Origin: Pyxicephalus adspersus
Taxonomy: Eukaryota; Chordata; Amphibia; Anura; Pyxicephalidae
NCBI RefSeq assembly: GCF_032062135.1
Contig: NC_092861.1
Span: forward strand, 140,485,789 to 140,549,788
Reading direction: 5' to 3'
Length of the DNA stretch: 64,000 bases
A program made the position numbers and the translations under genes. A model generated the notes under the pieces. That model was given only the letters and a program-made list of their open reading frames with translations. It was not told where the DNA came from and searched no databases. This document shows positions 19,868 through 33,091 of this stretch, one piece after another (within the stretch, counting starts at the first letter, position 1; every line of letters starts with the position of its first letter).

Positions 19868-22000
19868 CTGCTTCCCTGATTAATTTTCAAACGTTTACTG
19901 TAAAAAAAATGTCATAGAGTAACAATAAGTCTATTGTAGGAACAACATTTTTTTTTTTAATAAACAGTACATTCAAGTTATTATTTCATTATTTTTTCAT
20001 TGTATGTAAAATTTGTATGTTTATTGCCAAAAATGGAGGGAACCCTGTATCGTAAAAACTGGATGTGATAGCAACAAACTGGGGTCATTTCTGGATTCAC
20101 CACCCAAAAATTAGTAAAAAAAACAAGTGTAAGATCTAACTCAACAAAAAATGCGTTCCCCAGTGTAAGATAACACTGTAATATCTTGAAGCTTTAGGTT
20201 TATATTAATAATAGCATTATACAAAATACAGAAAAAGAAAATGACTGAACAAAGTATTACCTTTCCTTCTATCACTTTATAGATTTAAAAGGTTCATGTC
20301 TATGCCTGTAGCATCTCTTTATTTTACTTCCTTTTGAGACAGAGTTAAGCTATTTCCTATCATGTGACTAAAATAAATTAACCTCAAAACTTTGAAGCAA
20401 GACAGAAGAGAACTAAAGGATGCCTTTTGTATATAGACATGGGAATGCCCTTCAACCTTAAACTGCTGTGGTTATGCTCACACTTTTTAAGCCCCATGTA
20501 GCCATACTTTTTTATTTTCTTACATACTAATTCAACTTCAATAAGATCCCACAAATCATATAATTTCTGAAAACAGAGGTAGAATTTAATGACAGCATTT
20601 TTAGTTGTCTACGTACAATAACATTGAGCAAATGTTGACATTTTTTAATTCTACCTAGCTGTGTTTTGGGAAATGCAATCAATGTATTGCTGTAAAAGTG
20701 CTGATAATAAATCTATTACAGGTAGGCTAACACACAGAATTTGTCTTGAATGTTGTACACAGAAAGGTCAGCTTGTATTACAAGAGAACCTAAAGTTGAT
20801 AATTAGTCCAAAAAGAACATAAGGGAACTGAACTTAAATCTAGAATTGTATGGCAGAAGATACTTTGCAAGTGTTTCTATCTCATCATCATTCTCTTCCT
20901 GCAAATACATTTTTGGCACATGTGCATTGCTGTGTACAATACAGACTTTTTTGAAATGTAACACTGATATGCTTGCACAAGAGTTATTACATTAGTGGTT
21001 GAACAATGGCTAAAGCAGGAAGACCCAGATCTAGAAGGAGATAGCATTGAGATAGCATTGTCGGCCATTGAGTAATGAAGGGGAATACTGTACAGACCTT
21101 ACATTATTAGTTGTAAGCTCTATAACCAAATCTAAGTTTTCTTTTTTTAACTATTCCACCAGAGCTCCACTATGACTGTATATTAATGTTAAGTATATGT
21201 CTGGATGACTGTATATTAATGTTAAGTATATGTCTGGATGAACTACTCTTGATTTGATCTCTTATTTTCTTTTTATTAATTTTTAAATTTTTACTATATT
21301 TAGGAGGAACATATATGCCATCATTAGTAGAGGGGTTAGTCCTAGTAAGTATTCACTTCCATCAAATGTTTCAGATGCAGTTGAGAATAATGAGAAAATG
21401 TTTCTACTATCCTGTGTTTCTACTGTCTACCTAGCATGCCATAGGTTCATTGGTGGGCCATACCCTACTGGATGGCTAGAGGCCACCATGTGTACAGCTC
21501 ATCTGGGGCAACAACTGTCTGGCCTCAGGGGGCCTTTAATCTTTGTCCAAGAGTCTTCTAAAAACATACTAAGTAAGGGTTAATTTACACACCAGTGTAC
21601 TGTTATACTGTAAATAGCACCCCATTGCCCCTTTCCAATATACCTGTGTTAAAGCTGAACCCCCAAACTTATTTCCTGGCTTAAGAATATCCAGCATTTT
21701 CTAACTAAGTTAGAATATGCCTAAGTTTTCACCTAAAGCTTGACAAATAATATCTTTCATAGGCAATTCTGCAAAACTATGATATTTTAAGACTGATTAT
21801 TTAAGTGCCACTAAGTTCCAAGAGCAATATATGTGTTATGTGAGATGTATAATTGGATGTTTCTTCCCTCTTTGATTCTAAAAAATGTCTTGAATAAGTC
21901 CCCATAAATACCTGATCTTGTTTGCAAAGCCCTGAATCTCTAGTACCTGTGGCTACAATTTATGCTCTGTCTTCATTTGTAGCCATCCAATTGTACTGTA
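19868..22000. other. No gene recognised
   Basis: AT-rich sequence; only a 33-bp tandem duplication (21172-21240) stands out. Confidence 0.5.
21172..21240. repeat. 33-bp tandem duplication
   Basis: A 33-bp unit starting ATGACTGTATATTAATG is repeated without any mismatch (21172-21204 and 21205-21237, plus three further bases). Perfect identity suggests a recent event. Confidence 0.95.
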
Positions 22001-22213
22001 AATCAGGGGTCCCCACCCCCCGGGGAGGTCAGGAGAAAGACCCCCGCTTGGGAGGCACACCGGCCAGAGCCGAGGACTATGTCTCCCATACGCATCGCAG
22101 GCTTGGGCGGTGTTTCTTCCCCTCTGAGTGACACACGGCTCCCCGCGCATACGCGGTCTGGAATCCGTGCATTTAGTGGTCTGCGAGCCCCAAAAGGTTG
22201 GGGACCACTGCTA
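22001..22213. mobile_element. hAT-type non-autonomous element
   Basis: Ends CAGGGGTCCCCACCCCCCGG and GGTTGGGGACCACTG, hAT-Charlie-like inverted repeats. Flanks CTGTAAAT and CTATAAAG form an eroded 8-bp duplication. The interior (GGCCAGAGCCGAGG, GAGTGACACACGGCTCC) matches the elements at 2285 and 9705. Confidence 0.85.
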
Positions 22214-23485
22214 TAAAGAGCTGAGACTACATCATGGGACATGCAGGTTTTATATAGGCAAGAAGCTACAACCGCTTGGCTCTCTAGTGTCCAAATGGAG
22301 ATAGAGAAAACCACCAGCAGCCTCTGCACAGATTTACTTAATAAACTAATATTTTAAAAAAAACACATTGAAAAAAAACAAATATTACTTATATATGATT
22401 GTGTGCTTGTTGCTCCTCATGTACAAGCTGTACCTTTAGGTTTTTTAAGCTTATTATATGACTGTTTCTCTTGAAGCATAAAGGCTTAGACAGTCTGCTG
22501 GAATCTTTTCATTAACTTCTGTTCGGTTAGGTGTCATAGGACTAGTAAGGAAACAATCTACCTTCCTGTATGAATTGGCTTCCAGTTCAGCTGGCAGAAA
22601 TACGGTAACCACACCTCACTTCATGTGATCAACTCTTCAAAATATGCTAAAGAAAAAACAAAGCTTCCTTAGCTAGCTCCCCATGATATGCCATAATGGG
22701 TGACGTTGCCACAGCTGTATTGTACCATAACATGACCATATGACGACTCTGCTAATATTAGCTTACAGCTCTGAAACGGGATCAATATCTGTGTGTGGAG
22801 AGGAATTTGCATGTTGGACATGTACATGCCACCAAGTGTCTGCATTTTATGCCTGGCATTACTTTAGCAACTGTAACACTGAATAAGTAATAAATAGACT
22901 CTATTTCCAGGAATGGAGGAACGTGAGGCTCACTCCATGGGACTGTGCCAATCAGCAGTGTCACAGGGGAGCCAACCGTCCTGTATGGGGCCTGGTACAC
23001 GTAAGCCAATTTTGACTTATGAACGCGTTTCCCAACCTGTTAAAACAGTCAAATCTATTGTAAATCATCAGACAACCAATCGTAAAGGACCAACTATTGA
23101 GTTTACCATCAGACGTGTAATGATCTGATGTGTCCTAAATCGTTCAACCAACAAGTACATGTAACAAGTTTTATCATGTATGTGAATGATCAATTACTGA
23201 ATTTCTGATCAATTTTCTTCTGGGAAAAACCATCATACACATGTATGCAGTGATCTTGAGATCTCCAAACACTTGATTATTAATTGGAAAATAGCTCTGA
23301 TTGGATGTCTTTTAATGCTATCAACTAATGTAACTCAGCACAGTATATGCACTTTTCTACAAGCAGAGCTATATTCTCTGGATATCGTTATTGCTGGTCC
23401 ATACCTGCCTTCTACAAAGTACGGTACTAAACACCTTTGCCAGAGAAGGTTCCAGAGTCAAGTCTGCAGGCAACAAAAATGCCCT
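22214..23485. other. No gene recognised
   Basis: Short ORFs only, no recognisable homology or repeat boundaries. Confidence 0.45.
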
Positions 23486-23650
23486 GGTATTATTATTATT
23501 AGTAATCATAAACAGGATTTATATAGCGCCAACATATTACGCAGCGCTGTACATTAAATAGGGGTTGCAAATGACAGACGAGTACAGACAGTGACACAGG
23601 AGGAGAGGACCCTGCCCCGAAGAGCTTAAAATCTAGTAGGTGGGGGAATT
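23486..23650 (-). mobile_element. L2/CR1-type LINE or SINE 3' tail
   Basis: Starts (ATT)n, then AAACAGGATTTATATAGCGC, CAACATATTACGCAGCGC, TTGCAAATGACAGAC and CCTGCCCCGAAGAGCTTA. Read on the minus strand it is the GGCGCTATATAAAT ending followed by an (AAT)n tail typical of L2-like elements. Four related tails occur in the window. Confidence 0.8.
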
Positions 23651-24814
23651 TATACACAATAAGACGGGAGATATGTAATGGTGAGAAGTAGTGATGGTTT
23701 CAAAAGACAGAAGAAGATGGGTGGGCAAGTTTGAAAAGATGGGTTTTAAATGCTCTTTCAAATGAGCAGAAAGTAGGAGCAAGCCGAATAGGACGAGGAA
23801 GACCATTCCAGGGAGTCGGGGTAGCTCCAAAAATATCTTGGAGTCGTGTGTGTGATGAGGTTATGAGTGAGGCATTAGTAGGTCATTGGAGGAGCGGAGA
23901 GAGCGGCTGGGGGAGTATTTTTCTATCAGGTCAGAAAGGTAAGTGGGACAAGAACTGTGAAGGGTATGTGAGTTACCTTCTTTTGCCTTAAACTGTAATT
24001 ATAGCCAAAACTGTTTTTGTATTATTGTAAGAAAGAATAGGCAACCCTGTCTGATTCCTATCGCTGTTGTTGTCCCCATTCTGTAGCTTCTCCGCCTCCA
24101 CAATGGCCATTGTCACTGGGAATGAAAGTGAGGAACAAGAATAGAGGGGAAATCTTTTAGTGAGGACATATGTTGCAGTGACAGCTATCTCAGAAGGGAT
24201 TTTCCTCAGTATAGAGTGATTTCTCCTTTTGCTATTGAGTCGACAAGACAGAACGTAAAGGGAAATCTCGTCAATGACACAAAAATCCCAGACGGGGTTT
24301 TAACCATTCAGTACTCTTTCCACAATAAAAACAAAATAAAGGTTAAGTTTTGGATATGCTGTGGGGCCCATTCACACTATTGTGGTAGGTGCAATATGGG
24401 GCACATTGGGATGAAATGAATTGAAATAACCCACCACAGCATACCAGAAAGGTAGCATTTCTGGCAGATGACCAAGATGTATTTCTGCATTGCATGACAA
24501 CCCACACCTGTGCATTGGATTGCCATTAAGAATGAACGATAACACATTGCACAGATGCAGGTAAGCATTGCTACACTGTACCACCATTCAAGAGTCCCTT
24601 AAGGATTCACATCCTATTATTTAGGTTCATATATCACAAATTGCTAGGATTTTTTGAAAAGAAACTTATGATAAGCTGCAATTCCCATTCATGTGATGAC
24701 AACAAAAAACTAAGAGCTCTGCCATGTTTCCGAATGGGACTAATGCAATCCTCCAGCTGGATGAAGTCAGCCATCTAGCAAAGACTAATCATAAGATTTT
24801 ACTGGCATTATATA
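23651..24814. other. No gene recognised
   Basis: 23650-23960 may be more of the same LINE-like repeat, read antisense, but I cannot set its end. The rest shows nothing recognisable. Confidence 0.4.
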
Positions 24815-25095
24815 TAGTTACATATTAAGTTAGGTTGAAAAAAGACATAAGTCCATCAAGTTCAACCACTAAGGAAATATTCATATCCCAGATATAAAAC
24901 CCTATAAGACATAGTTGGTCCAGAGGAAGGTAAAAAAAACCCGGGTACAATTTGCTTCAAAAGGGGAAAAAAAATCCTTCCTGATTCCCTGAAGCAATCG
25001 GATGTTCCCTCGATCAACAGTCTCTGTTATTTTTACTTTAAATCCTTAAATACCCAGTTATATTCTGTGCTTCTAGAAATCATCCAGTTTTTTCT
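24815..25095. repeat. Interspersed frog repeat (class undetermined)
   Basis: Blocks TTAGGTTGAAAAAAGACATA, AGTCCATCAAGTTCAACC, GGTCCAGAGGAAGG, AAATCCTTCCTGATTCCC and ATCATCCAGTTTTTTCTTAA follow a widespread amphibian repeat I recognise but cannot place in a superfamily. No target duplication seen. Confidence 0.6.
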
Positions 25096-28000
25096 TAAAG
25101 CAATGGATATTATTCAGAGAAATACAAAAGCACAAATGCTTTCTTGCTGGGGATTGAATGTGAGTTTATCATATTTACTTTTGCAAACCACAGAAATATT
25201 TACTTCTGACACTTCCTCTTTGAATTTCCTCTGCTCATGCCCTGCCTTTCCCTAAGTCAATCATGTCATTTCTCCATTACATAATCTGAATGAAAAGGCC
25301 TTATAACTTAACCAGGGGTCCTTACATCTGCACTTCAGCCTGATAATAACACCAATATATGTAGCTGTGTATTCATTGGAAAAAATTACATTTATCAAAC
25401 TGGTATAATAGTTACATTTGACTTGTATTATATAATATTGGTATTACAGCAATTGGTTTGGGAGAGGATGAGGAAGGACTTGTGTTGGGATGCTGTAAGG
25501 AAGATAGAGCTTTGCCTAGAGTTCAGCAATTAAAGGTACACTCTCAGTAAAGCAATAAATCATTGGGTTTTTTGCTTTTAATGCAATTATAATTAGATAA
25601 GTAACAAAGAATAGGTAAGATGAATTTCAACTTAGAGGCTGCCTAATTACACCATCGAGGGCTATGCTCCCACGTGGGCACCTTACCCCACCCCAGGCTC
25701 ATTCTATGAATTTTATCCCTTTTTTCCATCCCTACCACACTTTTTAGCCAATAGAAAAGTAAAGTGAGTAGAAAGGCCAGTCCATAGGGGACCATAGAAG
25801 CTCTAATCACTTTGCATTATAGAGTGAATTTTATAGAGCAAAGAGATTCTTATAGAAATTTTAATACTCTGGCTTTAATATTGAGCAGCAACGCAATTAA
25901 TCAGCATCCTAATGATCACAGTTTCCCTCCTGTGCTGCACTGGGTCATTGTATTATTAAAATAAAGCTTTGGTGGTGCAATCATGGCATCCACAACCAGC
26001 CTGCTACAGGGTGGCCTGGCATACATTCCTTTGAAAGCAAGGTCCTATGGCATTTAGGGGGACGTTGACAGGGGGGTAATGGGGCAAAAAGAATTTACCT
26101 CCAGTATATTGAATATCCAGATAAGGGAGCATGGGGTGTCAAAAATATTCAGCCAAATTGTTAAATGTCTACTACTGACTGGATTTGGGTTGTATTAGAG
26201 ATGTGTCTCTTTCTGTTCTTCCCAATCTAGTTATCATTCCTCTGAATTGGTCATGGCCAAAACTATTTCATACTCTCTCAGAGTATAGCTTAGAAAAAAG
26301 GGGGGCCACAGCATAGAGAAGGTTTGTCTCTTTTTGTAGGAAAGATCATTGGATCTGGGAGGAAAGACAGTATTGACTATAAGTGGGCATTTGGGGATGG
26401 GTGACTTTATCGAGTGCCTTTATTGAATTACTGATGGTAAAGTTGTCCTTTAAAGAGACCTTGTCACCATCTTCAAAAATGCAAGAATATCAAAAAAAAA
26501 AAATCCAGTATTCACTTACAAAGTGCCTTTTGGCCTTTTGACCACTCCGTTACAGTCAACTATAGACAATAAATGATAAATATTCACTCATCTCTCCGCA
26601 AACTCCACTCAACTTTTACCTTGCACTTGTAACAAAGGTAGAGACTATTAGCTGAAACCTCATTGAATGTTCCGTTGCTTGGTTTGGCTCCATTTGAACT
26701 AAAATTATTCAACAACTGAAATATTTTCTTGGCTTATTGTCAAGGTACAGAGCAAAAAAGTGCCAGGGAAAAACCATTGATAACCAGTGGCCAATGGAAA
26801 TGCTGTCCACCGTGTACCCCAAGAACCATAAAACATCAAGCATCTTGTCAACATACACACGGGGCAGTACACAACATTCCTTTTGGTGGGTCAGGATCAA
26901 GAGCAAGTTCCCCAACAATGCTACCACTGTATATCTGCCATGGAAAATATGGTTCATGTTCACCTCAAACCAGGTTGAATGAACCCAGAACTTTCAACCA
27001 ACTTTATGATGATCATTATGATTCATAAGGCTACTGGACATGAGGTTACAGTGTTGTTACTGCTTTCTTTTACAGTCTGGTTACATCCTACAAACGGCTT
27101 TTCCCCACGACAACCCCATAGAAAATGAATAGGGATGTCAGAGAGTGGACATTAAGTGCAGATACCGGTTCTTTAACAACCAGTGCTACGGCGCTAATGA
27201 CCAAGCAGCTGGCAAGGCTTGGGACCGCCTGATTCCGAAGCAGGTCTAAACCTACCCTTACTCTTTGTCCTACTAACAATTTGGATTGTGTTTTTTACAC
27301 CCTTTTACCCTTATCAGATAAGTTCCATAGAAGTTCCAAGATAATTTTATACATAGGTGCAGCAATTTACATTACTATATTTGAACATACCGTGTTAATA
27401 CCATTTCTAGGGTGTATACATTTTTCTTTTTTCAGCATAATACAGCTACCTAAAATGTTCAACCAAAATAAAGAAAGCTCAGAATCTTTTTATTGTAGAG
27501 ACCAAAGTTCATGAGGCCCCACTTTGGGTGTGAAGGTAAAGAAACAAGAAGTATGATTATATATATCATATTGAGGTCAGGGTTCTGTACAGGCCATTTG
27601 AGTTACTTTACATCAAACTCAATACATCTTACTGGGTCCAACCATGAAAGCACCAGATTTAGGATCCCTAGCTTTCCCAGGATTCCGCAAAGTCACTCAG
27701 TGACTTCATCCTTGCCATGGTGAAGGTGCACTCCCAGATAGGTGGAACTTTGGAGCATTTTTAGGGTCTGCCTAAATAGAATGTTTTTAAATAAATACAT
27801 ACCTATATAAAAAGTGTACTATTCTCAGGATCTTAATATAAGGTGTCATTACTGCTAAAAAAAACAGCACTATTGTGTTAATCTCAAGTGGCGATTGGTT
27901 CATATAATCACTTTTTTGAATGGCCACCAGTTCCTGAATGGACTAGGAAAAAACTACTATTAACTGGCAGTTTTACTAATTTTTATGCGTTCATAAAGTT

Positions 28001-28659
28001 ACAGAAGATGTCAGGATACTACCTCAATACGTCTTCATGCACATGTGTAAAACCCTGCAATTATAGTGTGTGCATACACATATAGGTAGGTACGCTACTC
28101 CCAGTGTATCCCCTTCAATGTGTACCATCAATCAAGGAACTGGTGCCAAAAGACTTACCTAAAGCTAACTGAGATCTAGTTTGCTGTAATGCCTTTAGTT
28201 TCTGACCTAACCTATATATCTGAACTTGTTCTTGCTCACCTGTGATCAGGTGTGTCTACTGACCACAGCTTGCTCCTGCTTACCTGTTTAGCATGCACCA
28301 CTTAAAAAGTAATAAACTTCATGGGCTAAAATGGAGACTAGTAATGTTTGTTTTGAGCACCCTGATTGCTATTTTTTAAATGATCCTGTTTCCAGGTCTG
28401 TCAATTATTCTATTTGAATGAATAGAGCTTCTGATCAATTTAGTGTGAATATGGTGGAACAATCAAAGTTTTATAAGCGTTGACAAGATTTCAAAACGTG
28501 TTGAACAAAGAAATATAAATCCGATCAACACCATGCTATATATATAGGCCACGAAATGTATATTAAGCCAAAACTTAATTTTGTAGTTTTGAGTAGGGTA
28601 TGGAAGGTAAGTCTATATAAAGGAGGAAACTCATATAATCCCCAATATGTATTATACCC
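25096..28659. other. No gene recognised
   Basis: A 3.5-kb stretch with only short ORFs. A 26.7-27.0 kb region is open on both strands (84-99 codons) but no domain is recognisable. Confidence 0.45.
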
Positions 28660-29375
28660 ACCCAAAATTGTACAAATGTGAAGAGATAAGAACTCAAAAG
28701 AGCTTTCAGATGAGTATGCAAAAAAGTTATAAGGGCAAAAGTATGGTAAAAAATCCAGTTTTACGAAGAAATTGTCACAGAAAAAGCATTCAATGTAACA
28801 TTACTTAACAGGTTTTTTGTGAGTCCAAAAATTCAGTAGTTCAGGCTTCCCTATTAGTACTTGCAATGCTGTGTCAAAGGCAGACTCGGAACCTTTGCAG
28901 TATTGCAAGTAGAAATAAGGATCAGGAACAGCAAGGTTCCTTAACCATTGCTGTGAAATCTACCCCAGGGACAGCTCTTTTAAAATCAGGGCTTGGAACT
29001 CTGACCAGTTTTTAAATCCCACACTGACACCAATCTACTAAGTGGGACATCCCTGTACCAGGATACCTGAGGATAACTTTGATATGTACTTACCTTAAAA
29101 TACCATCAATGTGAGTTCTCATATTAGGTGTCTCCGCGAAATCTTCCCTGAAGTAGCCTATACAGGCGAAATGCGTCAGAAAACAAGATCTTCAATTCCC
29201 GTATTTATGGACTCACAAAAACCTGTTTTATACTATGATACAAATGCTTTTTCTGTTACCAATTTTAAGTAATATTATGCCTTTTTACCATACTTCTGCC
29301 CTTAAACCCTCTCTTTAACACTTATCCAGAACATTTGGTTTTGAGTTCTTCTCTTTTTACATTGGGGTATGGAAG
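28660..29375. mobile_element. Long fold-back (inverted-repeat) element
   Basis: Left arm 28660-28828 and right arm 29207-29375 are inverted copies: AACAGGTTTTTTGTGAGTCC (28809) faces GGACTCACAAAAACCTGTT (29210), CAGAAAAAGCATT faces AATGCTTTTTCTG, GGGCAAAAGTATGGTAAAAA faces TTTTTACCATACTTCTGCCC, AAGAACTCAAAA faces TTTTGAGTTCTT. The spacer of about 380 bp holds GGCGAAATGCGTCAG. No coding capacity; target duplication not identified. Confidence 0.8.
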
Positions 29376-30504
29376 GCTTAGAGCTCCTTTTCGGCTTTTT
29401 CTACAATCTGAAGCTTTGCCAGATTAATTGACCATCACTTCCTGCCTCCCTGATGGTGGTTTTACTACAGATGTAGTTAAATCTGCACCAAGGACAAGGA
29501 AATAAAAATCTGGAAAGGGGTTCTAGCCTTCACCTACTCTGAAAAAGAAAAAAAATGCACCTTATATGTCAAGACAAAAAACATTTTTCCCATTTCTGAC
29601 CAGATTTGCAAAGGATTACTCAAATCAAGATACCACTAAACTGGAAAAAAATATTTTTTGGCTTGATAAATACTTCAGACCAATATTTACTTTTATAGAA
29701 AATAGTGGTCAGCTGTTAAAATTAAAATGGCTGTTTCCGTGCTAAGTGGTTACCAAAGCCAAACAAGCCATTTTTAACAGTCATATTCATGTATCATAAG
29801 GTGTAACAGCAGTATAAAATAACCCATGGCGGGTTTATCTATAAAATCACCTATCCATTGGCTAATTAGGTTAATGAGCAGGGAAATGTAACATCATACC
29901 AAGTACGGATGGCTGGCTGAACGACACATAGGAAAATGAATATGATAAGATTTCTGTATGGACGGCATATGCATTTCATAAGAGCAGGGAAATTAGGACA
30001 TGCAATCGGTACAGACGTCAAAGTGGGAAAGGCGCTCAGATAGATGATATGTACAGCGCAGCACAGAGATTAATTTACACGATCAATGTGCCTTATCAAT
30101 AACGGAGAAGGATCAGGAGAAGACAGATGGGTTGGAGCATAGCACAATGAATTACTTACTTAATTTATTCTGAAGTGGCTTATTTCCCAAATGAGATTGA
30201 TTTCTAGAAGAGGAAGTTCTCTTCGTAGAAAAGGGATCAAGGAACTTACAAACCCAACAAGTGCAAATGACATCACAGGCATTATATATACACATCTTAA
30301 TTAGTTGTGGCAGCAGGATCACGAATGGTAAAATATACATTTTAATTTTTTAAAAATACGAGTATCTGTGGTTCTTTTCCTTTTCGCACTGGTAATTTGA
30401 GGCACTGAGTATGCAAGCGGTGGTCAGTTTAATACAGGGAGACTCAAGTACAGTCACTGACTTTATTAAAGATACATGCACAATACTAACAACATTCAAT
30501 AATC
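29376..30504. other. No gene recognised
   Basis: Short ORFs only; no repeat family recognised. Confidence 0.45.
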
Positions 30505-30612
30505 TCTTAGATTTTCGGCTCTTCTGTATCTGTCTGTCAATTGCTACCCCTATTTAATGTACAGCGCTGTGTAATATGTTGGCGCTATATAAATACTGTT
30601 TATTATTTTTAA
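30505..30612 (+). mobile_element. L2/CR1-type 3' tail, plus orientation
   Basis: CTGTATCTGTCTGTCAATTG, ACCCCTATTTAATGTACAGC, TGTAATATGTTGGCGCTATA then TAAATACTGTTTATTATT: the same tail as at 23.5 kb in opposite orientation, ending in an A/T-rich microsatellite. Confidence 0.85.
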
Positions 30613-30721
30613 TAATAATGTATATATGTTACATGAGATGGTCAGAGATTACAGACATACTACATGAAGCTGTCACGGACTACAGACATACTACGGGAGA
30701 TTGAAGCCCAGCCTAAGCACT

Positions 30722-31199
30722 CCCATCAATGATGGTATGCTAATAACCACTCCGACCAATTAGGTCATGCTTGTAACACCTACTCCAATGATGTCATGCT
30801 AATAACCACTCCGACCAGTTAGGTCATGCTCGTAACCCTTACTCCAATGATGTCATGCTAATAACCACTCTGACCAGTTAGGTCATGCTCATAACCCTTA
30901 CTCCAATGATGTCATGCTAATAACCACTCCGAGCAATTAGGTCATGCCAGTAACCCTTACTCTAATGATGTCATGCTAATAACCACTCCGGCCAATTAGG
31001 TCATGCCAGTAACCCTTACTCCAATGATGTCATGCTAATAACCACTCTGACCGGTTAGGTCATGCCCGTAACCCTTACTCCAATGATGTCATGCTAATAA
31101 TCACTCTGTCCAATGATGTCATGCCCGTAACCCTTACTCCAATGATGTCATGCTAATAACCACTCTGTCCAATGATGTCATGCTAATCACCACTCCCAC
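30722..31199. repeat. 59-bp minisatellite, about eight units
   Basis: The word CCAATGATGTCATGCTAATA recurs every 59 bp (drifting one position left per 60-base line from 30785 to 31138). Each unit is two related ~30-bp halves, one with AATGATGTCATGCTAATAAC and one with TTAGGTCATGC(T/C)(C/A)GTAAC. Six units carry AGGTCA; in the last two that half is replaced by AATGATGTCATG, consistent with conversion between halves. Just upstream is a shorter duplication of GACTACAGACATACTAC (30640-30700). Confidence 0.95.
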
Positions 31200-32867
31200 T
31201 AGAGATCTACTCTCATATCAGCACCCGTGGGATCAGTGCAGTGCTGTGTAGTGGAAAGCTGGGAGGGAGAGGGGTAGAAGCAGATTTTAATAATTAACAG
31301 TAAAACAAAAAAAGCAAAATTCAAATCCGCCACCCAGCAGGATTCTTATAACTTGGGCTTATGACACACATAAACTCAAGTTACACTTCTTGGTCTATTG
31401 GTCTATTACACTATATGTTTATTACAGTATAAGTCTATTACTATTGGTAACCCTCAGTGCTTTTTTTAATGTGTCCATTGTATGCAAACTTTTTTTAAAG
31501 TAAGGCTGGAGTGTAGTTTTTAAAAGAAGACTATGCTAAGGTAAACAAAGTACGACTTTTCTGTAACCTCTGATACCGAAAATGCTAGTTTTCTGGCTAT
31601 CATCCAGATGTAAAAGAAGCAGTCAGTTTCCTAGACAGGGGAAGACTTAAGGAAGTGCAAAGTGTGCTGCCGCACAAGGGTCTAGGAACGTGCTTAGTTA
31701 ATAGGGACTCCCACAGGGGCAGGGGACCCCCAAGTGATTCTGCACAGGGGCCCACTGTTGGCTATGTCTGTAACTGATCCTACAATAAGTGCTTGGATCA
31801 GTACTGACTTTACTAGTTGATTTGGGTCAGAGGCTAACTACAGAAGCCCGAGAGGCAAGTAGCAGGAGGGGGCAGCAATGGCTACCATTGTACAGTACAG
31901 CAAGCAATCTATTACTAAATCATATCGGACACAGAACTGTAAACATGAGAATTCTAGGTAAACTAATCCTGCAGCCTGCACCCCCATGTAAGAACTTTTC
32001 ACACCTTTTCAGTATGGTGCAATACTCTCAGTAACATCACCCATGCATACAAGTATTGGATGGAAGCCTAGTCCACACAAGCAGTTCTTCTGCTAATGTT
32101 GTCTTCAACCAATTGTTCTGATCTATTTTCCAATCTGCATACAAACCCAAAACATTGCACAAAAACATACTTTATTCCAATCTTTTTATCCAATCAGAAT
32201 TCTGTTTGGATTTAATTCATCATTTGTACACATAATTTGAATTGCATAACTTTTTTAATATTTACCTACAAATCTGGTCACTTCATATCCAATCAGGGAT
32301 GAGAAACCAGTTGCTTATATTAGGTGTTGAATTCATGGATTCTGTTATCAGATCAGATAATCTCCATGATTGGAGATTAAAATCAGCCAGGGGAACCCTA
32401 GGTGTAAGATTTGATTTTTATGTGTTCTACTGAAAGTTTTAACATTGAAGGGGTCAAAGCATGGGCATGGGCATGCTCTTCTTTAACATTTAAAAAATCT
32501 AGACCATTGGTTTGTCTAAATATCTTGCAACTGCAATTCAAATCCAGATTGACCTCTACTATGAACCTTCACCCCTCGTATTATACAGCTCAGTGTAGGC
32601 CCGACATAGCTGAGGTTGGAGGTTTGATATTACCACGCCTAGGTACGTGTCTGAAACGGACAACTTATCTTTGCTTTCGAGAGATCATAACACTGGCAGG
32701 ACGCCAGCTGTACTGTCAGGCGTGTTCAGGAAATATAACCTACATTTAATGCTCGGTCATTTTCTGACACGTGTTAAACCTGAAATTTTTCACAGAAAAA
32801 AGTTAACCTTTTAGTTGCTGTTGTAATGCCAGAATGCTGCATACACCCATGTGGGGAAAAACAAAAT
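31200..32867. other. No gene recognised
   Basis: Short ORFs only. Confidence 0.45.
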
Positions 32868-33091
32868 GGGCCTGATTTATTAAAGCTCTCCAAGGCTGTA
32901 GAGGATACACTTTCATCAGAAAAGCTGGGTGATCATGCAAACCTAGAATAGACTTGGTCCAGGATTAAAAACATTTGATAACAAATAGCAAATTACTTTG
33001 AAGGAATCCATTCCAGGTGTGCTGGATCACACAGCTTCACTGATGAAAGTGTATTTTCTCCAGCCTTGGAAAGCTTTATTAAATCTGGGCC
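32868..33091. mobile_element. Palindromic MITE, copy 3
   Basis: GGGCCTGATTTATTAAAGC ... GCTTTATTAAATCTGGGCC with AAT on both sides (32865-32867, 33092-33094). 224 bp; the arms pair through CACTTTCATCAGAAAAGCTG and CAGCTTCACTGATGAAAGTG. Confidence 0.93.

Noticed and set aside
26709..27028. Opposed ORFs of 81-99 codons near 26.7-27.0 kb
   Set aside because: No recognisable domain, no splice context, and three frames are open at once; left unannotated.
30722..31199. CRISPR-like array
   Set aside because: Repeats are contiguous 59-bp tandem units with no unique spacers and the host is a vertebrate.
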